This document shows positions 25,734-33,044 of a stretch of 64,000 bases of DNA, piece after piece. The DNA is from Azospirillum brasilense (GTDB taxonomy: Bacteria > Pseudomonadota > Alphaproteobacteria > Azospirillales > Azospirillaceae). Positions within the stretch are counted from its first letter, which is position 1; each line of letters begins with the position of its first letter. Made by a program: the position numbers and the translations under genes. The stretch is taken from positions 1 to 64,000 of the forward strand of contig NZ_VITI01000018.1 in the NCBI RefSeq assembly GCF_007827795.1, given 5' to 3'. The notes under the pieces are model-generated. The model did no database searches. It had not been told where the DNA came from and saw only the letters and a program-made list of their open reading frames with translations.

Positions 25734-28013
25734 ATGAGCAACGACGAAACCACCCCCCGCCAACCCGGTACGGCCCCAGGCACGGCTGACGAATTCGACC
25801 GCCGCGACGCGCTGCGCGCGATCGCCGCGGTGGTGCGCGGCGACGGGATCGAGGTGGACGCCGACAGCACCCCGGCCCGCTGGTCGGTCGCCGTCGTCCA
25901 CGAGGTGGTCGTCCCCGGCACCGACCGGAAGCTGAAGCTGCGGTTCCGCGTGGCGCTCGGCCCGCTGCCCGACATCGAGGCGGACCTCTGGGGCCTGATG
26001 ACCTCGGAGGAGGGCTTCGGCCGTCCTCAGGCGAAGGCGCTGGGCAAGCGGGTCAAGGCGGCCTGCCTGTCCTCCGCCGCTATCGAGAAGGCGCGCGGGC
26101 GGGTGGATGGCTGGTTCGCCTCCATGGCGCAGCGCGCCAACGGCTTCGGCGAGGCGTGGCGGCCCAAGGGCTTCGCCGACGAGCTGGGCCGGGTGATCGG
26201 CTTCGGCGGGCGCATCCCGCGTCTGCAGACCCTGCTGGACGCGCTGGAGGAGGCCTTCTCCACCGCCGCCGCGCGGGCCGGCCTGAAGGTCCGGCGGGAG
26301 CGGCTGGAGAACGCCTCCGGCCTCGGCGTCTATCTCGACAGCTTCGCCACGGCCCGCGCCATGGTGCGCAAGCTGCGGCTGTTCGTCGGCCCGACCAACT
26401 CCGGCAAGACCCACGCCGCCATGGACCGTCTGGCCGAGGCGCAGAGCGGCTGCTACCTCGCCCCGCTGCGCCTGCTGGCGCTGGAAGGGCAGGAGGCGCT
26501 GGAGACGCGCGGGCGCCCGTGCAGCCTCGTCACCGGCGAGGAGCGCGACGTGCGGCCCGGCGCCTCCTTCACCTCATCGACCATCGAGATGGTCAACACG
26601 TCCAAGGTCTGGGGCGCTTGCGTCATCGACGAGATCCAGATGATCGGCGACCCCGACCGCGGCTGGGCCTGGACCCAGGCGGTGGCCGGCGTGGCCGCCC
26701 CGGAAATCCTGATGACCGGCTCCGCCGACGCCATCCCCTACGTGCAGCGCCTCGCCACCGCGCTGGGGGAGGAGCTTGAGGTGGTGGAGTTCACCCGCAA
26801 GTCGCCGCTGCGCGTGCAGGAGGAGCGGGTGCCGCTGGAGAATGTTCGCCGCGGCGACGCGGTGATCGCCTTCTCGCGCAAGGACGTGATGGGGCTGCGG
26901 CGCGAGCTGCTGGCCCGCGACCACACGGTGGCGGTGATCTACGGCGCCCTGTCGCCGGAGGTGCGGCGGGCCGAGGCGCGTCGTTTCCGCGACGGCTCGG
27001 CGGACGTGCTGGTGGCGACCGACGCTATCGGCATGGGGCTGAACCTGCCGGTCGCCCGCGTCGTCCTGTCCACCACCCGCAAGTACGACGGGCGGGAGGA
27101 GCGTGACCTGAATTCCTCCGAAATCCGCCAGATCGGCGGGCGGGCGGGGCGCTTCGGCATGCACGAGGAAGGCCGCGTCGCGGTGCTGGAGGGGGAGAAC
27201 ATCAACCCGGTGCGCCGGGCGCTGACCACTCCGCCGGTCCCGCCCGAGGACCCGCGGGCCTGGATCAGCCCCAACCTGACCCATGTCGAGGCCATCGCGC
27301 GGGAGCTGGACACCGACAGCCTCGCCAAGGTGCTGCGCACGGCGGGGCAGGAACTGCTGCGCGCCAACCAGACCTTCCGCATGACCGACCTGGAGCAGCG
27401 CATCCAGGCCGCCACGGCGGTGGACCGGGCGAAGCTGCCGCTGGCGGAGCGCGACATGCTGGCGCGCTGCCCCATCGACGTGCGCGACCAGAACAACCTG
27501 CGCTTGCTGGCGCTGTGGGCGACGAACCAAGGCAAGGGCGTTCCCAATTCCGCCCCCGACGCCGCCGAACGCTTCCACCACCGTGTTGGCACCGACGTGG
27601 AGCTGGAGAAGGCCGAACGCGCGGTGAAGGAGCTGACCGCATACGCCTGGCTGGCCTACCGCTTTCCCGACGCCTATCCGGACATGGACCTGTGCCAGGA
27701 GCGCCGGGCCATGCTGAACGCCTTCATCGAGCGGACCCTGGCCGAACGCTCGCTGGCCCGCGCCTGCCCGGTCTGCGGCACGCGGCTGAAGGCCAACCAC
27801 CGCTTCCGTGTCTGCGACAGCTGCTACGCCGGGCGGGTGGAGGAGCGGCAGGGCGAGCGGCGCGGGCGCCGTCCGGACGGAGCGCGCGGCCCGCAGCCGC
27901 CGGCGAAGAGCGGAGCGGAGGGCGGTCACCCGCAGTTCCACCATCCGCTGCCGGGCCGCAAGGGTGGCAAGGGCGGGGCGGGGCATCGCGGGCGCCGCCC
28001 GGCCGGGGGGTGA
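25734..28013 (+). CDS. Suv3-like superfamily II RNA/DNA helicase with zinc-ribbon tail
   Basis: A 759-aa DExx-box helicase related to mitochondrial SUV3. GPTNSGKTHAAM near residue 222 is motif I, DEIQMIGD near 302 is motif II, and LVATDAIGMGLNLP and QIGGRAGRFG near 430-470 are motifs V and VI. The C-terminal part carries CPVCG...CDSCY, a four-cysteine zinc ribbon at about 680-705, and then a basic Gly/Arg/Lys-rich tail that should bind nucleic acid. In mitochondria SUV3 works with an exonuclease in RNA decay; alphaproteobacteria carry the ancestral form, whose role is little described. It stands alone, convergent with gpmA. Confidence 0.87.
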   Translation: MSNDETTPRQPGTAPGTADEFDRRDALRAIAAVVRGDGIEVDADSTPARWSVAVVHEVVVPGTDRKLKLRFRVALGPLPDIEADLWGLMTSEEGFGRPQAKALGKRVKAACLSSAAIEKARGRVDGWFASMAQRANGFGEAWRPKGFADELGRVIGFGGRIPRLQTLLDALEEAFSTAAARAGLKVRRERLENASGLGVYLDSFATARAMVRKLRLFVGPTNSGKTHAAMDRLAEAQSGCYLAPLRLLALEGQEALETRGRPCSLVTGEERDVRPGASFTSSTIEMVNTSKVWGACVIDEIQMIGDPDRGWAWTQAVAGVAAPEILMTGSADAIPYVQRLATALGEELEVVEFTRKSPLRVQEERVPLENVRRGDAVIAFSRKDVMGLRRELLARDHTVAVIYGALSPEVRRAEARRFRDGSADVLVATDAIGMGLNLPVARVVLSTTRKYDGREERDLNSSEIRQIGGRAGRFGMHEEGRVAVLEGENINPVRRALTTPPVPPEDPRAWISPNLTHVEAIARELDTDSLAKVLRTAGQELLRANQTFRMTDLEQRIQAATAVDRAKLPLAERDMLARCPIDVRDQNNLRLLALWATNQGKGVPNSAPDAAERFHHRVGTDVELEKAERAVKELTAYAWLAYRFPDAYPDMDLCQERRAMLNAFIERTLAERSLARACPVCGTRLKANHRFRVCDSCYAGRVEERQGERRGRRPDGARGPQPPAKSGAEGGHPQFHHPLPGRKGGKGGAGHRGRRPAGG

Positions 28014-28020
28014 GGTTAGT

Positions 28021-28138
28021 CCCTCGCCCCTCTGGGGAGAGGGTGGCCCGAAGGGTCGGGTGGGGGGGATGCGCGTGGCGGCAGGTTCGGCACAAGCGCA
28101 ACCCCCTCACCCTGACCCTCTCCCCAGAGGGGAGAGGG
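28021..28138. repeat. 118-bp nested palindromic repeat, copy B
   Basis: The outer arms are CCCTCGCCCCTCTGGGGAGAGGG on the left and a CCCTCTCCCCAGAGGGGAGAGGG-type right arm. The inner arms (GGTGGGGGGGATGCGC / GCGCAACCCCCTCACC) surround a GTGGCGGCAGGTTCGGCACAA-type centre. It fills the gap between the convergent helicase and gpmA genes, starting 8 nt after the helicase stop, so it could fold as a double terminator. Confidence 0.88.
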
Positions 28139-28149
28139 AATTGTCGTCG

Positions 28150-28911
28150 TCACGCTGCCACGACGCCACTCTGGCCGGAGTCATCCCGGCGGGTCCAGGT
28201 GATCTCCTCGGTGCCGCCGCCTTCGGTCAGGAAATAGCGGCGCAGCGGCACCAGATCGGCGCCCAGCTCATAGACCAGCGGGCGGCTGGTCGGGATCTCG
28301 AACAGCGGGATGTCCTGGTCGGGCACTTTGTCGAGATGCTTGACGAGGCCGCGCAGGCTGTTGCCGTGGGCCGACACCAGCACCCGCGCGCCCAGCCGCA
28401 GGGCGGGGCAGATGCCCTCCTCCCAGAAGGGGATCACCCGGTCCGTGGTGTCCTTCAGGCTTTCGCCGCGGGGCAGGTTCGCGCGGCCGATGCCGGCGTA
28501 GCGCCGGTCCGACACCGCGGAGCACGGGTCCTCGGGCTCGACGGGCGGGGGCGGGACATCCCAGCTGCGCCGCCAGAGGAAGACCTGATCGGCGCCGTGG
28601 CGGGCCGCCGTCTCCGTCTTGTTCAATCCCTGGAGCGCGCCGTAATGGCGCTCGTTCAGGCGCCAGTGCTTGTGCACCGGCAGCCACATCCGGTCCATCT
28701 CCTCCAGCACGATGTCGAGCGTCTTGATCGCCCGCTTCAGGACGGAGGTGAAGGCCACGTCGAAATCGAATCCGGCCTGCCTCAGCAGACCGGCGGCGTG
28801 GCGGGTTTCGGCCACCCCCTGTTCGGTCAGATCGACGTCGGTCCAGCCGGTGAACAGATCCGAGCGGTTCCAGACGCTCTGTCCGTGCCGCAGCAGCACG
28901 AGCCGATGCAT
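28150..28911 (-). CDS. gpmA: 2,3-bisphosphoglycerate-dependent phosphoglycerate mutase
   Basis: A 253-aa histidine phosphatase fold enzyme. LLRHGQSVWN near the N-terminus holds the phospho-accepting His9. NERHYGALQG and SAHGNSLRG hold the other catalytic residues. It interconverts 3- and 2-phosphoglycerate in glycolysis and gluconeogenesis. The start at 28911 is preferred over the longer frame because GGAGGAGGG lies 3-5 nt before it and the homology begins there. It is a single gene, convergent with the helicase and divergent from the small wHTH gene. Confidence 0.93.
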   Translation of the reverse strand: MHRLVLLRHGQSVWNRSDLFTGWTDVDLTEQGVAETRHAAGLLRQAGFDFDVAFTSVLKRAIKTLDIVLEEMDRMWLPVHKHWRLNERHYGALQGLNKTETAARHGADQVFLWRRSWDVPPPPVEPEDPCSAVSDRRYAGIGRANLPRGESLKDTTDRVIPFWEEGICPALRLGARVLVSAHGNSLRGLVKHLDKVPDQDIPLFEIPTSRPLVYELGADLVPLRRYFLTEGGGTEEITWTRRDDSGQSGVVAA

Positions 28912-29136
28912 GGTCCCTCCTCCTGACGTGACGGTGTCTCCCTCGGGGAACGGGAGGGCGGGGGGAAGGGTTCCGGGCACGGCGTCACAAATGGCGCGGC
29001 CTTATGTCAATTTGGAAACACACGAGACACATTCGGACAACAAAAGCGGGGTAACTTGCGGGGCAGGCGAAATTATCCGCCCGGCGCGTGCGCAGCCGCA
29101 CTGCGACGCCGAGCCAACTTGCGTTCAGAGGCCGCC

Positions 29137-29415
29137 ATGCAGCATCATGACCTCCTCTCCAGGACCGTTTCGACCGATCGGGACATAACCCTGGAGGCGC
29201 TTCGTGTGTTCACCTACCTGAGCCGGCGGCTCCATTTCGACCGTCCCGTGCCGGTGCTCCAGTCCGAACTGGCTGATGCGCTCGGCATGCAGCGGCCCAA
29301 CGTCAACCGGGCCATCAAGCTGCTGGAAACCAAGCAGATCCTTCTGCGGGATTCCAAACTGGGGCGTGCGATCACGTTCCGGTTGAACCCGGAACTGGAG
29401 GGCGGCCGGGCCTGA
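29137..29415 (+). CDS. Small winged-helix DNA-binding protein
   Basis: A 92-aa protein. VPVLQSELADALGMQRPNVNRAIKLLETKQILLRD (about residues 43-77) is a typical winged helix-turn-helix with a recognition helix and wing. It resembles MarR-like or plasmid RepL-like wHTH domains. The start at 29137 is chosen over the longer frame from 29056: an AGAGG lies a few nt before it and the fold starts soon after. It is followed 12 nt later by a 113-aa unknown gene, so the two form a pair. The likely role is a local transcription regulator; the target is unknown. Confidence 0.72.
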   Translation: MQHHDLLSRTVSTDRDITLEALRVFTYLSRRLHFDRPVPVLQSELADALGMQRPNVNRAIKLLETKQILLRDSKLGRAITFRLNPELEGGRA

Positions 29416-29427
29416 AACTGGTCCGGA

Positions 29428-29769
29428 ATGATTTTTGAAACGCGTCACCTTGTCTTCACGAATTCGGCCCTCAAGAAAGCCTTCGGCTGGTACCAGAAGG
29501 TGCCGAATCAGACCGATCTTCCGTTGGGCATGATCACCACCGTCGTCCCGAAATCGGACGGGGGCGTGGTGGTCATGGTGCAGCAGGGGGCTGCGAAGGT
29601 GCGGGACGTCGCCTTCATGCCCAGCAAGACGCTCGGCATCCTCCTGCTTTTCTGCCGCCGTCAGAAAATCCCGATTCCGCGCGACGCCGACAAGGACATC
29701 TTTCCGTCCGACGACGGAATCATGCTGACGATCCGCGGCAGTTGCAGCACGACGGCGCCGCCGCCGTGA
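29428..29769 (+). CDS. Hypothetical protein paired with the wHTH regulator
   Basis: A 113-aa protein of no recognised family. It has a mixed alpha/beta look: FTNSALKKAFGWYQKVP, then a beta-rich GMITTVVPKSDGGVVVMVQQG, then a hydrophobic helix LGILLLFCRRQ. It ends in a short Pro-rich tail. There is no signal peptide and no convincing membrane segment. Its start lies 12 nt after the wHTH stop, which suggests cotranscription and a linked function. It converges on the Nif11 gene with only 15 nt between stops. Confidence 0.6.
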   Translation: MIFETRHLVFTNSALKKAFGWYQKVPNQTDLPLGMITTVVPKSDGGVVVMVQQGAAKVRDVAFMPSKTLGILLLFCRRQKIPIPRDADKDIFPSDDGIMLTIRGSCSTTAPPP

Positions 29770-29784
29770 CCTCGTCGACGGCGG

Positions 29785-29982
29785 TCAGTCGTTTCCGCAG
29801 GCGGTGGGTCGGGCCACGGCCAGGGGAATGTCCGCCTCGGTGAAGCGAAACCCGTGACCGGCGGCGAAATCCACCAAGTCACCCAGGGTCAGCAGACCGC
29901 GCGACGCCCGCCGCAGCGCCGCGCGCAGGGCCGGGTCGGCCTCGGTCGCGACCAGGAATCGGATGTAGTCGCCATGACACAT
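29785..29982 (-). CDS. Nif11-domain small protein
   Basis: A 65-aa protein whose residues 5-55 follow the Nif11 pattern: YIRFLVATEADPALRAAL, then LGDLVDFAAGHGFRFTEADI. Nif11 domains occur as leader peptides of ribosomal natural products and as free-standing small proteins in nitrogen-fixing bacteria. Here the tail after the domain is only about ten residues (ending ACGND) with no GG cleavage site and no modifying enzyme nearby, so a standalone role is likelier. The start at 29982 is fixed by GGGAGGT 7-8 nt upstream; the longer open frame runs into the terminator at 30131-30169. Confidence 0.72.
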   Translation of the reverse strand: MCHGDYIRFLVATEADPALRAALRRASRGLLTLGDLVDFAAGHGFRFTEADIPLAVARPTACGND

Positions 29983-30130
29983 GCCCAGACCTCCCGGAAT
30001 CGGTGCGGCTGTCCCTGGCCTTGGGGAAGGGGAGCGCGGCCAATGCGGCGTTGCGCGCACAAGCAATGGTCCGAAGCAGACAGTCCGAAGTCTTGATATC
30101 GCCGATTTGCCTAAAATTGTAGACAAAATG

Positions 30131-30169
30131 ATGAAGAACGGTGCGGCGTCCTGCCGCACCGTTCTTCAT
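30131..30169 (-). terminator. Strong hairpin terminator after glgX
   Basis: A perfect 17-bp stem (30131-30147 with 30153-30169) and a 5-nt loop lie 21 nt past the glgX stop. On the minus strand it runs into CATTTTG. It also separates glgX from the Nif11 gene, whose promoter must lie in 29983-30130. Confidence 0.85.
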
Positions 30170-30189
30170 GGCCTGCTCGGACTTGGCGA

Positions 30190-32475
30190 TCACTCGCCCG
30201 GCTGCTGCACCGTCTCGGCGGGGCTGGCCCCTGAAGCGATGCTGTCCGGCGTGATGGCCGCCACCGGCTCACCCGGCCCGGAGGCGGCGCGCAGAGCCCG
30301 CGCGGCGGCCTTCAGCCCGATGTCGGGGCGGCGGTCGGGCATCAGCTCGAACAGCAGCAGGGAGCGCCCGTTGACCGGAATCTCGTCGCCGGTCTGGGCG
30401 GTGGCGACCTCCAACCGGTCGGGCTCCGTGGTGTCCACCAGTGTCAGCCAGCGGCTGCCACCGGCGACCTCCGGCAGCTTGAAGGGCACCACGTCGTGGT
30501 AGGCGTTGATGATGAGAAGAAGCGTGGCGTCCGACGCCACCTTCTTGATGCCGGTGGCCTGCGCCCGCCCGTCGAGCAGCATGCCCAGGCAGCGGGCCAT
30601 GGGGTCCTGCCACTGCTCGGTCGTCTTCTCCTCGCCGGCGGGGGTGATCCAGGTGAGGTCCTTCACCTCAAGGTCGGGGTTGTAGGCGCCGGTGAGGAAG
30701 CGTCCGCGGCGCAGCAACGGATGGCTCTGCCGCAGCCCGATCAGGTGGCGGACGAAGTCGGTCAGCGCCCAGCCCTCGTCGCTGACGCCCTCCCAGTCGA
30801 TCCAGCTGATCTCGTTGTCCTGGCAATAGGCGTTGTTGTTGCCGTTCTGGCTGCGCGCGAACTCGTCGCCGGCCAGGATCATCGGCGTGCCCTGGGACAG
30901 CAGCAGCGTGGCCAGCAGGTTGCGCATCTGGCGGAAGCGCAGGGCGTTGATCTCCGGATCGTCGGTCGGACCCTCCGCCCCGTGGTTCCAGGAGATGTTG
31001 TGCGAATGGCCGTCGCGGTTGTCCTCGCCGTTCGCGTCGTTGTGCTTGTCGTTGTAGGAGACGAGGTCGTGCAGCGTGAAGCCGTCATGGGCGGTGACGA
31101 AGTTGACGCTGGCCCAGGGCTTGCGCCCACGCCGGTTGAACACGTCCGCCGAGGCGGCCATGCGGGTCGCCAACTCGGGCAGCTTGCCCTCGTCGCCCTT
31201 CCAATAGGAGCGCACGGTGTCGCGGAACTTGTCGTTCCACTCCGCCCAGCCCGGCGGGAAGCCGCCGACCTGATAGCCGCCGGGGCCGCAGTCCCACGGC
31301 TCCGCGATCAGTTTGACGCGCGACAGCACCGGGTCCTGCCGGCAGGCGTCGAGGAAGCCGCCGCTGTGGTCGAAGCCGTAGGTTTCCCGCGCCAGGATGG
31401 TGGCGAGGTCGAAGCGGAAGCCGTCCACATGCATCTCGGTCACCCAGTAGCGCAAGGAATCGGTGACCATCTGGAGGACGCGCGAATGCACGAGGTTCAG
31501 CGTGTTCCCGGTGCCGGTGTCGTTGATGTAGTAGCGCGGGTCCGGGGCCAGCCGGTAGTAGGAGGCGTTGTCGATGCCCTTGAAGGACAGCGTCGGCCCC
31601 ATCTCGTTGCCTTCGGCGGTGTGGTTGTAGACGACGTCGAGGATCACCTCGATCCCGGCGTCGTGCAGGCGGGCGACCATCTCCTTGAACTCGTGGATCG
31701 CGCCGGTCGCCAGGTAGCGCGGGTCGGGCGCGAAGAAGGAGATGCTGTTGTAGCCCCAGTAGTTGCGCAGCCCCTTTTCCAGCAGATGGCGGTCGTCCAG
31801 GAAGGCATGGACCGGCAGAAGCTCCACCGCCGTGACGCCCAGCGAGCGGATGTACTCCACGACCTCCTGCTGGGCGAGGCCGGCGAAGGTGCCGCGGTAC
31901 TGCGGGGGAACCGCCGGGTGCCGCATGGTGTAGCCGCGCACGTGGGTCTCGTAGAAGATCGACTTTTCCCAGGGGATCGCCGGGTGCCGGTCGTGGCCCC
32001 AGGTGAAGGCCGGGTCGATCACCACGCATTTCGGCATGCCGGGCGCGCTGTCGCGCCGGTCGAAGGACAGGTCGCCGCGCGGCGAGCCGACGCGGTAGCC
32101 GAAATGCGCGTCCGACCAGCGCAGCGGCCCGACCATGTGCTTGGCGTAGGGGTCGAGCAGCAGCTTGTTCGGATTGAAGCGGTGGCCCGCCTTGGGCTCG
32201 TACGGTCCATGCACGCGGTAGCCGTAGACCGTGCCGGGCCGGGCGTCCGGCAGATAGCCGTGCCACACCTCGTCGGTGTATTCGGGCAACTCGATCCGTT
32301 CCAGCTCGCGGCGTCCCTCCTGGTCGAACAGGCACAGCTCCACCTTGGTGGCGTTGGCGGAAAACAGCGCGAAGTTGACGCCCAGCCCGTCCCATGTGGC
32401 ACCGAGGGGGTAGGGAAGACCTTCCCGGATGCGGGACTGGCGGAAAACCTTAGGAGCGAACGGCGGCTTCTTCAC
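30190..32475 (-). CDS. glgX: Glycogen debranching enzyme GlgX (GH13)
   Basis: A 761-aa enzyme. An N-terminal CBM48/isoamylase-like domain (GVNFALFSANATKVELCLFD) is followed by a GH13 barrel: VYNHTAEG is region I, DGFRFDLA holds the nucleophile Asp, LIAEPWD the acid/base Glu, and FVTAHDGFT is region IV. It cleaves alpha-1,6 branches of limit glycogen. GTG at 32475 is chosen because GAGG lies 7 nt upstream and the protein (VKKPPFAPK...) starts like homologues. The longer frame to 32583 adds a Cys/Arg-rich stretch without homology features. A Pro/Ala-rich C-terminal tail follows the beta domain. No other glg gene is adjacent. Confidence 0.9.
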   Translation of the reverse strand: MKKPPFAPKVFRQSRIREGLPYPLGATWDGLGVNFALFSANATKVELCLFDQEGRRELERIELPEYTDEVWHGYLPDARPGTVYGYRVHGPYEPKAGHRFNPNKLLLDPYAKHMVGPLRWSDAHFGYRVGSPRGDLSFDRRDSAPGMPKCVVIDPAFTWGHDRHPAIPWEKSIFYETHVRGYTMRHPAVPPQYRGTFAGLAQQEVVEYIRSLGVTAVELLPVHAFLDDRHLLEKGLRNYWGYNSISFFAPDPRYLATGAIHEFKEMVARLHDAGIEVILDVVYNHTAEGNEMGPTLSFKGIDNASYYRLAPDPRYYINDTGTGNTLNLVHSRVLQMVTDSLRYWVTEMHVDGFRFDLATILARETYGFDHSGGFLDACRQDPVLSRVKLIAEPWDCGPGGYQVGGFPPGWAEWNDKFRDTVRSYWKGDEGKLPELATRMAASADVFNRRGRKPWASVNFVTAHDGFTLHDLVSYNDKHNDANGEDNRDGHSHNISWNHGAEGPTDDPEINALRFRQMRNLLATLLLSQGTPMILAGDEFARSQNGNNNAYCQDNEISWIDWEGVSDEGWALTDFVRHLIGLRQSHPLLRRGRFLTGAYNPDLEVKDLTWITPAGEEKTTEQWQDPMARCLGMLLDGRAQATGIKKVASDATLLLIINAYHDVVPFKLPEVAGGSRWLTLVDTTEPDRLEVATAQTGDEIPVNGRSLLLFELMPDRRPDIGLKAAARALRAASGPGEPVAAITPDSIASGASPAETVQQPGE

Positions 32476-33044
32476 GGTTGAACCTCGTGTGGGCGCGTTG
32501 CGGCATGAAGCAGCACAGCAACGCGCAGACCGCCCCGGTGATCCCGTCATCGGCGCAATTTCCGATGTTCGGCGAAGCTTCAACTCTTGGCCGAACCATT
32601 TCGTGCCACCTCACCCAAAGAGTGGGTCCGGTATGAGCATTGTCATAGTCGTCATGGCGGGTCGCGCCGATAACTATCGCATGCTATCATCGGTTCCAGG
32701 CAATAAAGGCAAGTAAACTTCTGGGGGGTGTCCGGGAGCTTTTCGGCAAAAGACCAAGGAATCGGGTGAAACGCAGATGTCAATTTTTGCCTTTCCGTGT
32801 CACCGCAGTTTCTTCAGCACCGAAGGCGCGGAAAGATCAATGAAGGGCAGAGCGAACCGTCGTTTTTCTGCAGTTTTTTCGGTCCAGTGACGATTTTCCA
32901 CCCGGAAATCTGCAAGCATTCGGGTCTGAACCACCCAAATCGGTCATCGCCCCAGGTGCCGGCTTCGCCGGTGCCCGGCGGCATCGTGCATCCGGCGGAT
33001 CGGCGGCACCGCTCCCGATCCGCCTCACCAAGACGCCCCCGCCC
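32476..33044. other. 570-bp divergent intergenic region (glgX / hybrid kinase)
   Basis: It holds the promoters of the divergent glgX and kinase genes. 32580-32900 is relatively AT-rich. Several plus-strand open frames here (for example 32429-32716) have neither ribosome-binding sites nor family features. No RNA fold or operator could be named. Confidence 0.5.
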
